Counted from the first letter of the stretch, positions 17,035-25,659 are shown. The stretch: 64,000 nucleotides of DNA from Fodinibacter sp963763015 (GCA_963763015.1 CAVXML010000007.1:124001-188000); one strand, 5' to 3'. Program-made: numbers and translations. The notes: generated from the sequence alone by a model not told the origin.

Positions 17035-18504
17035 ATGTCAACCTCCCGCAGGGCGCCCCTCTGGTTGGTCCTCGTCGCCACGTCACTCCCCATGTTCATG
17101 GCAACGCTCGACAACCTCGTCATCACCAACGCGCTCCCGGTCATGGCGACCGACCTCGGCGCGACCATCGAGGAGCTCCAGTGGTTCCTCAACGCGTTCA
17201 CCCTGGCCTTCGCCACCTTCATCCTCCCGGCGGCGGCCCTCGGCGACCGTGTCGGTCGTCGCACCGTCTTCATCGCCGGCATCGCGGTGTTCAGCGCGGC
17301 CAGCGTGCTCACTGCCCTCAGCACGGAGCCGTCGATGGTGATCGGCGCGCGGGCCGTGCAAGGCCTGGGCGCGGCGGCGATCATGCCACTGTCGTTGACG
17401 CTGCTTGCGGGATCGGTACCCGAGAGGCTCCGCCCCGCGGCCATCGGGATCTGGGGCGGCGTCTCCGGCCTCGGCGTCGCGCTCGGGCCCCTCGTCGGTG
17501 GACTCATCATCGAGGGATGGAACTGGCAGTCGATCTTCTGGGTCAACGTACCGATCGGCATCCTCGCCATCCCGCTCGCCCTTGCGGTGCTGCCGGACAC
17601 GCGTGGCGAGCGCCGCCCGCTCGACCTTCCGGGCGTCTTCCTGGCCGGTCTCGGCGTCCTGGGCGTCGTCTACGGCATCGTGCGGGGGAACGAGGCGGGC
17701 TGGACGAGCGCCGAGGTGCTCGCGTCGCTCGGGTCGGGCGCCGTGCTCCTCGTCGCCTTCATCGTGTGGGAGGCCCGCACCACCGCACCGGTGCTCCCAC
17801 TCTCGCTGTTCAGGGACCGCAGCTTCAGCGTGGCGAACGCGGTCGGCCTCACCTTCAGCTTCGGGATGTTCGGCTCGATCTTCCTGCTGGTGCAGTTCCT
17901 GCAGGTGGTCCAGGGCCACTCAGCCCTCGAGGCCGGCCTCATGACGACCCCCTGGACCATCGCGCCCATGGTGGTGGCGCCGATCGCCGGGTTCATCGCC
18001 CCGCGCACCGGTACGCGAGCCCTCATGGTCGCCGGGCTCGGCGCGCAGTCGGTCGCCCTGTTCTGGATCGCCGGGGTCCTCTCGGCCGACGTGTCGTTCG
18101 CGACGCTCGTCCCACCCTTCGTCGTGGCGGGCGTCGGGATGGGACTCGTGTTCGCCCCCATGGCCACCGCAGTGCTGGCGCGCATGCCCGAACGGCACCA
18201 CGCGAAGGCGAGTGGCACGAACTCCACGCTGCGTGAGGTGGGCGGCGCGCTGGGCATCGCGGTGCTCACGGTGGTGTTCACCGGCGCCGGTGGCCAGCTC
18301 ACGCCCGCAGGCTACGTGGATGCCGCGGTCCCGGCGATCGCCACGGGTGGGGTGGCCCTCGCGGCAGCGTTCGCTCTGGCGTTCCTGCTGCCGGCCGGCC
18401 GTTCGGGTCGCCAGGACCCGGTGGAGGCAGCCGACCAGCCGTCGGCCGCTCCGACCGGACGGTCGACGCGCATCGTCCCGGTGGGAGCCGGCGCGGGCGT
18501 GTGA
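17035..18504 (+). CDS. MFS exporter, DHA2 (14-helix, EmrB/QacA) type
   Basis: A 489-residue drug:proton antiporter-like protein. It has about 14 hydrophobic segments, the helix-1 motif ATLDNLVITNALPVMATDLGA (motif D1-like), motif A GDRVGRRTVFIAG in the first cytoplasmic loop, and motif C-like GVSGLGVALGPLVGGLI in helix 5, diagnostic of exporters. The second half also has the SGTNSTLREVGGALGIAV stretch typical of DHA2 members. The start ATG at 17035 has CACCAGGAG upstream. Its promoter carries two operators for the divergent TetR gene, so expression is probably induced by the exported compound. Confidence 0.92.
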   Translation: MSTSRRAPLWLVLVATSLPMFMATLDNLVITNALPVMATDLGATIEELQWFLNAFTLAFATFILPAAALGDRVGRRTVFIAGIAVFSAASVLTALSTEPSMVIGARAVQGLGAAAIMPLSLTLLAGSVPERLRPAAIGIWGGVSGLGVALGPLVGGLIIEGWNWQSIFWVNVPIGILAIPLALAVLPDTRGERRPLDLPGVFLAGLGVLGVVYGIVRGNEAGWTSAEVLASLGSGAVLLVAFIVWEARTTAPVLPLSLFRDRSFSVANAVGLTFSFGMFGSIFLLVQFLQVVQGHSALEAGLMTTPWTIAPMVVAPIAGFIAPRTGTRALMVAGLGAQSVALFWIAGVLSADVSFATLVPPFVVAGVGMGLVFAPMATAVLARMPERHHAKASGTNSTLREVGGALGIAVLTVVFTGAGGQLTPAGYVDAAVPAIATGGVALAAAFALAFLLPAGRSGRQDPVEAADQPSAAPTGRSTRIVPVGAGAGV

Positions 18505-18515
18505 GCGCCCGGCAC

Positions 18516-18543
18516 GGTGGGCGGGCCAAGCGCCCCTCCCACC
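18516..18543. terminator. Possible bidirectional hairpin between convergent genes
   Basis: GGTGGG at 18516-18521 pairs with CCCACC at 18538-18543, with further G:C pairs inside. It sits between the ends of the MFS gene and the convergent membrane-protein gene. No T tracts flank it. Confidence 0.4.
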
Positions 18544-18564
18544 CGGCGCGCCCCTGACCGCAGG

Positions 18565-19203
18565 TCAGCGGGTCTCGACGTACCAGGTCTCGGAGACCGT
18601 GCGGCGCATGGCGACCCTCTGCCGCGTCTGGACGACGATGCCCACCAGGGCGAGCGCAAGCAGCAGCAGGTACCAGCCCCAGCTGTCCTGGACGGCATCG
18701 GTGAAGGCGCCCCGGGTGAAGTCGGCGGACTCGAGGGAGCCCACCAGCAGCATCAGGCCGGCCACCACGCTGATGGCACCGGCGAAGGAGCTGAAGACGG
18801 CCAGCGCGATCATCGGCATGTTCCCGATCACCGCGACCAGGCCAAGGGCCGCGCCCACCACGAGGCCGACGAGGACGGCGACCCAGTTCCAGTCGATGCC
18901 CAGGGCGACGACCAGGCCGGCACCGATCGCGAAGCCGAAGGCAGCCATGGCCAGGACCACGGCCACCGCGTAGTAGAGGTAGGCGAACACCGCGAAGATC
19001 AGCGCGAACACGAGTCCGGTGACCCAGCCGAGCACGGTGCCGAGGAAGCGCTCGTCGGCGAGCCCGGCGAACAGCCCGGCCCCGAAGGCGAACCCCGCGA
19101 AGAAGCCCCAGATCGGGAGCACGATCCGAAGCACGAACTGCCCAGCGAAGAGCATGACGCCTCCGGCGATGATCGCGAAGAGGCCCAGGACGATGTCTGC
19201 CAT
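18565..19203 (-). CDS. Multi-pass membrane protein (DUF4203/TM7S3-like)
   Basis: A 212-residue protein with about seven closely spaced hydrophobic segments (for example IVLGLFAIIAGGVMLFAGQF, GFFAGFAFGAGLFAGLA, VLVGLVVGAALGLVAVIGN) and a short basic C-terminal tail ending WYVETR. The repeated Gly-rich helices resemble the DUF4203/TM7S3-TMEM198-like group, which I assign with moderate confidence. No catalytic motif is seen. The start is taken as the ATG at 19203 (MADIVLG), because the seven codons before it are polar and poorly placed. Confidence 0.75.
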   Translation of the reverse strand: MADIVLGLFAIIAGGVMLFAGQFVLRIVLPIWGFFAGFAFGAGLFAGLADERFLGTVLGWVTGLVFALIFAVFAYLYYAVAVVLAMAAFGFAIGAGLVVALGIDWNWVAVLVGLVVGAALGLVAVIGNMPMIALAVFSSFAGAISVVAGLMLLVGSLESADFTRGAFTDAVQDSWGWYLLLLALALVGIVVQTRQRVAMRRTVSETWYVETR

Positions 19204-19290
19204 GACTGCAATGTAGGCCCGCACGCCGTGGACCGGTGCGACGACACGGACGATCGGGCCGTCGGGCTCAGGAGACGCCCGCCGGTGGCG

Positions 19291-19446
19291 TCAGCTCGCC
19301 CAGCGCGTCCCTCGAGCCCCGAGGGCTCCCTCGCACCACGCCCAGAGCACCCGGCGGCGCTCCTCGTCGAAGGTGAGCGGTTCGGCGTGGGTCACCCGGC
19401 CCATCTCGACGTACGCGTCGTGCAGGAGGGGGTGGCGGGCGGGGGT
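19291..19446 (-). pseudogene. C-terminal fragment of an unidentified minus-strand gene
   Basis: From about 19446 leftwards to a TGA at 19291-19293, the minus strand encodes a protein-like end containing HPLLHDAYVEMGRVTHAEPL and TFDEERRRVLWAWCEG, with G or C in almost every third codon position. No start or N-terminal part is present: the next bases belong to a truncated TetR gene on the other strand. I cannot name the family. It is most likely what is left of a gene cut by a deletion. Confidence 0.35.
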
Positions 19447-19924
19447 GAGCCCACGGACCTTCTTCCGCCACTTCCCCGACAAGGAGGAGGTCCTGTTCGC
19501 GCACGACGACCAGCTGCTGCCCGTCATCACCGACACGATCACCGCTGGCCGGGACCCGGTGAAGGCGCAGGACCTCATGTCCGAGGTCCTCGGCGTCCTG
19601 GCCGTCGCCATGGAGCCGACGCGGCCCCGGCTCAGGGAGAGGCAGCGGCTCATCGACCGCGACGTGGCGTTGACCGGCCGCGAGCTCGCGAAGCAGGCGC
19701 GCTGGCAGTCGACCATCGCCGGTGCCCTCGTCGAGCGAGGGTTCACACCGCACGCCGCGGACCTTCTCGCCGTGCTGGGGTTCGCCCTGTTCCGTTCGGC
19801 TCTGCACCAGTGGCTCGCCGAGCAGCACGGGCCGACGCTGCGCGAGCGCGTCGCAGCCTCACGTCCCGAGGTCCGCCACATCCTCGACGAGGTGAGCAGT
19901 GCGGTGGCTGCCTCAGGACGGTGA
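19447..19924 (+). pseudogene. TetR family regulator lacking the first part of its DNA-binding domain
   Basis: The frame begins abruptly inside the helix-turn-helix: GVSPRTFFRHFPDKEEVLFAHDD is the recognition helix and following segment of a TetR protein, and the helical ligand domain continues normally (ARWQSTIAGALVERGFTPHAADLLAVLGFAL) to the stop at 19924. The roughly 35 residues that should precede it, including helix 1 and the first helix of the HTH, are absent; upstream in this frame is unrelated sequence that is better explained by a gene on the minus strand. A GTG at 19373 could start a 183-residue product, but it would not be a normal DNA-binding protein. The 3' end overlaps the convergent kinase gene by 12 bases. 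Confidence 0.7.
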
Positions 19925-20923
19925 TCGTGGGGTGTGGGGAGCTGCCGGTTCCTCGGCGACGGAGGTGGTCGGCGCAGCAGCTCGACGCGGCGCCGGGAAG
20001 GGGGGCCGGGCCGACGGTGAAGCTCCCGGATGCCGTCTGGCGATCCGGACGCGCAACGCCGCTGGGCGCGCGGCGAACTCCAGGGGAGCAGCGAGCTCGG
20101 CTGCCTCGCCGTCGATACCCGCGTGCACCGTCCCTGGGGCGGTGACCTCCAGGTGATGAGCGCTCCACGCCCTCCCTGGTGGGTGCGGCATCTCGTCCGG
20201 CGTGTCGAGCACCAGGATCCCGAGCCGGCCGCCGGCCAGCGTTGGTCGGGTCCCGGGAGCGGGTCCGGCCAACGCGTACGGGTTGTTGGAGACCAGCACG
20301 ACGGCGAGCCGGGTGTGCTCTCGACCGGTGTCGTCCACGCACCGAAGCGACGGCGTGCGTCCGCTGGGAGAGAGCACACCGCGTGCCGTCTCCGCCAGGG
20401 TGCGGACCTTGGTGTCGCGGTAGCCGGCCAGCTGGACCGCCTCTCCGTAGATGCCGAGGGAGACGTTGTTCAGGAAGATCCTGCCGTTCACCTCGCCGAC
20501 GTCGATCAGGCTCTCGACCCCGTCGGTGAACGCGTCAAGAGCCCCGAGCACGTCCCGGCGATCCACGCCGACGTCCAGTGCGAAGTGGTTGCGCGTTCCG
20601 GCGGGGATGCAGACGAATGGCACGGCGTGCGTGGCGGCGACCGCCGCAACGGCCGAGAGCGACCCGTCACCGCCAGCAACCCCGAGAGCGTCTGCACCAT
20701 CGGCCAGGGCCTCCCGGGCCACGGTGCTCGGGTCCTCGCGGGGACCCAGCACCACTGCTCGGATCCCCCTGTCACGGGCCTCCTCGACGATCCCGTAGCG
20801 GGCCGCCGCACCGTCGCCGGACCTGGGGTTGACGACCAGCACGGGCTGTCGAGGTGAGGCGACGGCGTTCCAGCCACGGCTCGTCAGCGCCACACGTGGC
20901 ACGTGGTACCTCGGACGGTTCAT
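19913..20923 (-). CDS. Diacylglycerol kinase catalytic domain family lipid kinase
   Basis: A 336-residue protein of the DAGK/LCB5 (YegS/DgkB-like) family, which phosphorylates diacylglycerol or related lipids. Seen in order: VLVVNPRSGDGAAARYG, the phosphate-binding GVAGGDGSLSAVAAVAA (GGDG signature), CIPAGTRNHFALDVG, and the C-terminal beta domain with GRLGILVLD and ITAPGTVHAGIDGEA-like residues (VHAGIDGEAAELAAP). The ATG at 20923 is chosen because AGAAGGGG lies 6 bases upstream; a GTG at 20974 would add 17 residues. The last 40 residues are Pro/Ala-rich and poorly conserved. Confidence 0.85.
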   Translation of the reverse strand: MNRPRYHVPRVALTSRGWNAVASPRQPVLVVNPRSGDGAAARYGIVEEARDRGIRAVVLGPREDPSTVAREALADGADALGVAGGDGSLSAVAAVAATHAVPFVCIPAGTRNHFALDVGVDRRDVLGALDAFTDGVESLIDVGEVNGRIFLNNVSLGIYGEAVQLAGYRDTKVRTLAETARGVLSPSGRTPSLRCVDDTGREHTRLAVVLVSNNPYALAGPAPGTRPTLAGGRLGILVLDTPDEMPHPPGRAWSAHHLEVTAPGTVHAGIDGEAAELAAPLEFAARPAALRVRIARRHPGASPSARPPFPAPRRAAAPTTSVAEEPAAPHTPRSPS

Positions 20924-21011
20924 ACCCATCCCCTTCTCGACGCGGACGTCGGTGGCACTGCGCACGGGAGGCACGGGACACGATGTCCGTCACCACCCCA
21001 CTGCGTGCTCT

Positions 21012-21440
21012 TCACTGCGCCCGTGCAGGAGGAGCCGGGGTGGCAGACGTGCTCGCCCTCTGGATCTGCCGCGTGAGGTCGAGGATCTCACTGGACATCA
21101 GGAGCAGCCTCTCGTTCTGGCGCTCTTCCTCCTGGACGGTGTGCCACGCCTCGTCGGCGATCACCAGGCGCTTCTCATCGGCACGGTTCTGGCTGATCAT
21201 GACGAAGGTGGACAGGAAGATGGCTTCCAGCGACACGATCATGGTGAGCAGCCCGAAGGGGTAGTCCTCGACGCCGAGAGCGATCCAGAGGGTGAACCAG
21301 GTGATGTGGATGTACACGAACTTCATCGAGCCGGCGAACCGGGTGATCTGGTCCGCGACGCGGTTCTCGCGGCGTTTGCTGCGCTCGCTGAGATGCTGCA
21401 GCAGCGCCGGGCTGCTGGGTTGCGAATGGGTGGTTCTCAC
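21012..21440 (-). CDS. DUF1003 family membrane protein
   Basis: A 142-residue protein matching DUF1003. The N-terminal RRENRVADQITRFAGSM precedes the first membrane segment (KFVYIHITWFTLWIALG), and a second follows (FGLLTMIVSLEAIFLSTFVMISQNR), then ADEKRLVIADEAWHTVQEEERQNERLL, a charged helix. A GTG at 21440 is taken as start because CAGGAG lies 6 bases upstream; the longer frame to 21479 has no such site. Function is unknown. Confidence 0.88.
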   Translation of the reverse strand: MRTTHSQPSSPALLQHLSERSKRRENRVADQITRFAGSMKFVYIHITWFTLWIALGVEDYPFGLLTMIVSLEAIFLSTFVMISQNRADEKRLVIADEAWHTVQEEERQNERLLLMSSEILDLTRQIQRASTSATPAPPARAQ

Positions 21441-21546
21441 GGGGGCTCCTGGTGCCTCGCGCCCGGCGTGACCGGGCACGAAGTCGGGTGGGGAGCGGCC
21501 ACCTCCGGCCTTGGGCGGTTGCGGAGGCGGCCGCTGTGGATGGGCG

Positions 21547-22167
21547 CTACGCGGCCAGCTGGTCGGCTTGCCTGCCGACCTGGCGCAGCGCGAGGCCGGC
21601 GACGATCTCGTTGACGCCGCGGCTGATGGCCCACACCCCGACCAGGGTCACGAGAGTCAGTAGCGACGACTCCCAGGAGGCGGCTGCCCACACGCCCAGC
21701 ACCAGCTCGGCGAAACCGAGCAGCAACCCCGTCCACCACCAGGACAGCTTGGGTCCGGCCAGGGCGCTGACGATGTGGATGATGCCGTAGACGATGAGGT
21801 AGCAGGCCACGAGGACCGCCACGACATAGAGGGTGATGCCGGGCCAGGCGAAGGTTGCCAGGCCGGCGGCCACGCCGAGGATCCCGCCGATGACGTTCAG
21901 CCAGCGCATCGTGCGCTCACGGGCCGCCATCAGGAGCTGGGTGGTGCCGCCGAAGAGGAATGCCACGCCGACGAGCGCCGCCACCGCAACCAGGCTTTCC
22001 ACCTGGAAGGACAGGACGAACATCCCGTAGCCGATCCATAGTGCCCCCAGCGCCACGATCCATCCCCACGCCGCGGACACCTCGTGGGCACCGGCGCGGA
22101 TGGTGTTCAGGAGCGGGTCCGGGGTCTCCACCTTGGTTGTCTCCGGGGTCTTCAACTTGCTTGTCAT
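21547..22167 (-). CDS. HdeD/DUF308-type membrane protein
   Basis: A 206-residue protein with six membrane helices arranged as paired repeats (VALGALWIGYGMFVLSF, VAALVGVAFLFGGTTQLLMAA, RWLNVIGGILGVAAGLATFAWPGIT, VLVACYLIVYGIIHIVSAL, WWTGLLLGFAELVLGVWAA, LVTLVGVWAISRGVNEIVAGL). The WPGITLY and repeated G-x-x-E/H helices are typical of the HdeD acid-resistance membrane family. A direct role in acid stress is only by family analogy. It has a purine-rich AAGGAAAG before the ATG and is transcribed toward the DUF1003 gene. Confidence 0.85.
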   Translation of the reverse strand: MTSKLKTPETTKVETPDPLLNTIRAGAHEVSAAWGWIVALGALWIGYGMFVLSFQVESLVAVAALVGVAFLFGGTTQLLMAARERTMRWLNVIGGILGVAAGLATFAWPGITLYVVAVLVACYLIVYGIIHIVSALAGPKLSWWWTGLLLGFAELVLGVWAAASWESSLLTLVTLVGVWAISRGVNEIVAGLALRQVGRQADQLAA

Positions 22168-22280
22168 TGCACACTTTCCTTGTGGTGAGGCCGCGCGGGC
22201 AGGGCGTTTGGGCGTTCCTGCCCGCGGCGGCGCAACTGCTGTGAGTGAGAACTGGGGCTATTGGCCACCAGTCCGGGGGG

Positions 22281-22724
22281 CTACTTGGTGTCCGCGGCCT
22301 TGAGCTTGTCGGCGTAGGCGCGGGCGTGGATGGCGTCGAGGATCGACAGCTGCGCGTTCCCGACCGCCCAGTCTGCGAAGTCGAGGGCCTCGGCCGCGTC
22401 GGCCTCCGCCCAGTCCGCGTCGGTGGCAGCGACCTTGGCGTCCACGTGGAGCTCGCGCTTGTCCATGTTCGCCTTGACCTCGCCCTTCTTGGCCGCGGCG
22501 TCAGCCTTCAGCTGCGCCCACTTGGCCCGGGCGCCGTCGGCCGCCTCGGAGACCTCCTGCTTGGCGTTGCGGACGGACTGGTCGAGGTCGGCCTCGGCCG
22601 AGGTGATCCGCTGCACGAGCTGTGCATCGGTCTCGTCCACGGCCGTCTCCACCGAGACCTTCGCCTGCGCGACCCGCTGCTGCAGAGCATCCAGCCGCGT
22701 GGAGAAGTTCGTGTTCTGTGTCAT
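22281..22724 (-). CDS. Coiled-coil, phasin-like protein
   Basis: A 147-residue protein without signal peptide or membrane segment, almost entirely helical, rich in Ala, Asp, Glu and Lys (LDALQQRVAQAKVSVETAVD, AKWAQLKADAAAKKGEVKAN). It resembles amphipathic PHA-granule-binding phasins and apolipoprotein-like helices in composition, though I see no diagnostic phasin motif. The link is supported by context: its upstream region carries a 32-bp palindrome holding the same TGACGA-NN-TCGTCA core found before phaC. The ATG at 22724 is favoured over 22739 because GAAGGTGG lies 5 bases upstream. Likely a granule surface protein; this is inference. Confidence 0.65.
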   Translation of the reverse strand: MTQNTNFSTRLDALQQRVAQAKVSVETAVDETDAQLVQRITSAEADLDQSVRNAKQEVSEAADGARAKWAQLKADAAAKKGEVKANMDKRELHVDAKVAATDADWAEADAAEALDFADWAVGNAQLSILDAIHARAYADKLKAADTK

Positions 22725-22775
22725 GAGTTCCACCTTCATTGTGTCGGGCCCCGTTCCGGGCCATGTGTATGTTTC

Positions 22776-22807
22776 GTGCAGTACTGACGATATCGTCAGT
22801 ACTGCAC
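22776..22807. promoter_or_regulatory. 32-bp perfect palindrome, operator upstream of the phasin-like gene
   Basis: Bases 22776-22791 are the exact reverse complement of 22792-22807. The centre (22785-22798) reads TGACGATATCGTCA, the same core as the sites at 25749, 26606 and 26651. It lies 52 bases upstream of the phasin-like start codon and is the longest and most symmetrical of the four. Confidence 0.8.
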
Positions 22808-22872
22808 TCGTGCAAGTCCCGAGACGGTGGTGTGACGTGTTGAACAGTGGGCCCCTGTGCCCGGCGGACGGC

Positions 22873-23045
22873 TCAGGGCCAGTTGCGTCGGCAGTGGCCG
22901 GCCTCCTTGGCGGCCGCGATGTCCTGGCGGGCGCGGGCGCCAGCCCGGCGTCGTGCACGAGGACCCTCGGCCCTGCGTTGAGGAGCACCCTCACCATTTC
23001 GGGATGCTGCTGGTGGAGCCGGCCGGTCATCCGGAAGCTCAGCGT
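22873..23045 (-). pseudogene. Decayed internal fragment of a second TetR gene
   Basis: Reading the minus strand from 23045 gives SFRMTGRLHQQHPEMVRVLL then HDAGLAP, and after a frame change near 22944 it gives ARQDIAAAKEAGHCRRNWP before a TGA at 22873-22875. These align with residues about 96-146 of the intact TetR protein at 25895-26545 (SFRLTGRLHRREPELSQVLL, EDGLAP, RRDIAAAVAAG). The N- and C-terminal parts are missing. It is therefore a paralogue remnant, lying just upstream of the phasin-like gene and its palindrome. Confidence 0.75.
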
Positions 23046-23140
23046 GCCGCGGTAGACGACCGGTGCACGGCTCGGATGACGAGGGGCGCCAGGGTTGGTC
23101 ATCGTGGGCCTGAGCCGCAGCAGAGCGACGTCACGCGCCG

Positions 23141-23974
23141 TCAGCCGCTCGAGGTGGCCTCGTCACCGCTGCGCGGGGCGGCCAGGAACCTCGAGACGAG
23201 CGGGCCGAGCTCCTCGGCGGAGGTCAGCAGGCCGAGGTGGCCGTCGTCGTAGACGTGCAGCGTCGCATGAGGGAGCAGCGCGTGCATGATTCGGGCGTTC
23301 ACCGTGGGGATGATCGGGTCATCGTTGCCGGCGAGGAGGAGCGTCTGCTGCCGGACGAGCGGCAACCAGGGCAGGCTCGACCAGCCGACTCCGGCGAGGA
23401 GCTGCAGGGCGTATCCGGTCCGTGACCCGGGCTGTTCCCTCTCGGACACGACGTGCCTGACCTCGTCGGGGCGCCGGCGCATCTTGCCGCCGTACAGCTC
23501 TGGTGCGATTGCCTCGGCGTACGCCGGGTCGCGGTAGCGCCTCGGGGTGAGCATCTTGCCCAGGACAGAGGGGCGGGCCGGCACCATCACCATGCCGGTT
23601 CCGGTGCTGACCAGCACCAGACGTCGACAGCGCCGCGGGTACTGGAAGGCCAGCTGCTGGGCCAGGCCGCCGCCCCAGGAGATGCCGAGGACGTCGAACC
23701 GGTCGTAGCCGAGGCGCTGGACGAGGGTCGCGACGAGGCACGCCAGCGTCCCGAACGTGTAGGGCACCTTGGGGTCGGCAGACCCGCCAACACCGGGCAC
23801 GTCGAAGCGGACAACCTCGATTCGCGGATGGATCTCGTCGACGAACGGCTGCAGCACGTCAAGGCTGGCGCCGATGCCGTTGCACAGCACCAGGGGTGGG
23901 CCCGGCTCGGTTCCCGGCCGAACCGCGACGCGGATGTCGTGACCGAGGATGCGGACGCGGTTGGAGCTGGTCAC
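23141..23974 (-). CDS. phaZ: Intracellular poly(3-hydroxyalkanoate) depolymerase
   Basis: PhaZ hydrolyses stored polyhydroxyalkanoate inside the cell. The 277-residue alpha/beta hydrolase closely follows the Pseudomonas-type PhaZ layout: LVLCNGIGASLDVLQPFVDE, VVRFDVPGVGGSADPKVPY, the lipase box GISWGGGLAQQ with nucleophile Ser99, the MLTPRRYRDPAY and APELYGGKMRR segments, then Asp219 in LLLAGNDDPIIP and His246 in VYDDGHLGLL. No signal peptide is present. Its start overlaps the phaC stop by four bases (ATGA), so synthesis and breakdown enzymes are made from one mRNA. Confidence 0.9.
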   Translation of the reverse strand: MTSSNRVRILGHDIRVAVRPGTEPGPPLVLCNGIGASLDVLQPFVDEIHPRIEVVRFDVPGVGGSADPKVPYTFGTLACLVATLVQRLGYDRFDVLGISWGGGLAQQLAFQYPRRCRRLVLVSTGTGMVMVPARPSVLGKMLTPRRYRDPAYAEAIAPELYGGKMRRRPDEVRHVVSEREQPGSRTGYALQLLAGVGWSSLPWLPLVRQQTLLLAGNDDPIIPTVNARIMHALLPHATLHVYDDGHLGLLTSAEELGPLVSRFLAAPRSGDEATSSG

Positions 23975-25659
23975 TGAGCGAAGACGTAGGTTCCGGGCGC
24001 TTCGGCGAGCACGCTCAGACGGCCGGACCCGAGCTCCTGGGGCGCGGGGCGCAGCTCACCGCAGCGTTCGTCGAGCCACAGGCCGAGGTCGGTCCACCAG
24101 GTGCCCTGATGGACGTCGGAGTCCTCCAGCCAGGTCGCGGGGTCGGACGTCAGGTCGTCGTTGGTGTGGAAGGACGACTTGGGGTTGCCCGGCGGGTTGA
24201 CGAGGGCGGCGATGTGACCGCTGGTGGACAGCACGAACCGAGTGGTGCCGCCGAAGAGCTGGGCGCTGCGGTAGCAGCTCTCCCACGGGGTGATGTGGTC
24301 GGCGATGCCGGCGACCACGTAGGAGTCCACGGTGACCGTACCGAGGTCGACCGGTGTGCCGAGGACGGTGAGGGCCCCGGGCCGGGTGAGCGGGTTGGTC
24401 ATGGCCAGGTCGACGAAGTCGGCGTGCAGGGCGGCGGTCATCCGGGTGGTGTCGGAGTTCCAGAACAGGATGTCGAACGCCGGCGGTCGCCTGTCGAGCA
24501 GGTAGTTGTTGACCCAGTAGTTCCACACCAGGTCGCCGGGCCGCAGCCAGGCGAACACCTCGGCCAGGTCGCGGCCGTCGAGGTAGCCGTTCCGGGCGGA
24601 CCTTGCCTTGGCCCGTTTCGCCAGCCGCTCGTCGACGAGGGCGGCCATCGTCCCGGCATCCCGGTTGTCGATGACCGTCACCGCGAGGCAGAGTGCGGCC
24701 AGCCGGTCCTGCCGACCCACGGCGGCGAGGTAGGCCGCTGCGACGCTCGCGAGGATCCCGCCGGAGCACGCCCCGCCGAGGACCGTGCGCGAGGTGGTGG
24801 TGATCTCCTCGACGGCGTCCAGAGCGTCGAGGACACCCTGCACGTAGGTGTCGAGGCCCCACGATGCGTGGCGCCGGTCCGGGTTCCGCCAGGAGATGAG
24901 GAACACCTGGCGGCCCTGCCGCACCCCGTACTCCACCAGGCTGCGCTCCGGGGCGAGGTCCAGCGCGTAGTACTTGTTGATCGTGGGCGGGACCAGCAGT
25001 GTCGGTACCTCGTAGACCTCGTCGGTCTGAGGCGCGTACTGGATCAGTTCCAGCACCTCGTTGCGAAACACGACCGCACCGGGCGTCGCGGCGATGTTCT
25101 CGCCCAGGACGAAGCCGCTGCCGTCGACCATCTCCGGAAGGCGCGGTGCGGAGGCCAGGTCCGCGGCCAGGCGCCTGCCACCACGAACCAGGCTCAGCCC
25201 CGCGGTGTCGATCGCCGCCTTCGCCGAGGCCGGGTTCACCAGCGGGACGTTGCTCGGCGCGGTCGCCTGAATGACGTTCTCGAGGAGGAACCGCACTCGC
25301 TTGTGGTCGCGGGGACCGAGATCGGCCTCGTCGAGCAGCTGCTCGGCGGTGCGGCTGCCTGCCAGGTAGAGCTGGACGAGGCGCCTGAGCAAGGGGTTCT
25401 CGGCCCACGCGACATCGGTGAACCGACGGTCGCCACGGCTCGGCGCCAGCGTCGAGGTGCCGGTGACGACGCGGCCCGCCTCGGCGCCCAGCCCCCCCAG
25501 TCGGCGTGCGGTGACGGCGGGCCGGCGCGCCAGCGAGACCGCCCACCTCGCCATGGACTGGTCGGGGACGAACCGGCGTACGGGACCGAGCGCGGCGTCG
25601 ACCAGAAGGGCATCCAGCGCAGCGGCGGTCTCGGTGGGGGGCTCGGCGGCGGTGGTCAT
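23971..25659 (-). CDS. phaC: Polyhydroxyalkanoate synthase, class II-like
   Basis: PhaC polymerises hydroxyacyl-CoA into storage polyester. At 562 residues and acting without a PhaE/PhaR partner gene nearby, it resembles class II (medium-chain) synthases. Motifs: FAWAENPLLRRLVQLYLA-like N-terminal region (AWAENPLLRRLVQLYLAGSR), VPPTINKYYALDLAPERSLVEY, GGACSGGILAS with nucleophile Cys298, WNYWVNNYLL, FDILFWNSDTTRMTAALH, Asp454 in GIADHITPWE and His482 in STSGHIAALVNPP. The ATG at 25659 has GAGGAG upstream. Its promoter region holds a perfect TGACGA-NN-TCGTCA site. It forms an operon with phaZ. Confidence 0.93.
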   Translation of the reverse strand: MTTAAEPPTETAAALDALLVDAALGPVRRFVPDQSMARWAVSLARRPAVTARRLGGLGAEAGRVVTGTSTLAPSRGDRRFTDVAWAENPLLRRLVQLYLAGSRTAEQLLDEADLGPRDHKRVRFLLENVIQATAPSNVPLVNPASAKAAIDTAGLSLVRGGRRLAADLASAPRLPEMVDGSGFVLGENIAATPGAVVFRNEVLELIQYAPQTDEVYEVPTLLVPPTINKYYALDLAPERSLVEYGVRQGRQVFLISWRNPDRRHASWGLDTYVQGVLDALDAVEEITTTSRTVLGGACSGGILASVAAAYLAAVGRQDRLAALCLAVTVIDNRDAGTMAALVDERLAKRAKARSARNGYLDGRDLAEVFAWLRPGDLVWNYWVNNYLLDRRPPAFDILFWNSDTTRMTAALHADFVDLAMTNPLTRPGALTVLGTPVDLGTVTVDSYVVAGIADHITPWESCYRSAQLFGGTTRFVLSTSGHIAALVNPPGNPKSSFHTNDDLTSDPATWLEDSDVHQGTWWTDLGLWLDERCGELRPAPQELGSGRLSVLAEAPGTYVFAQ

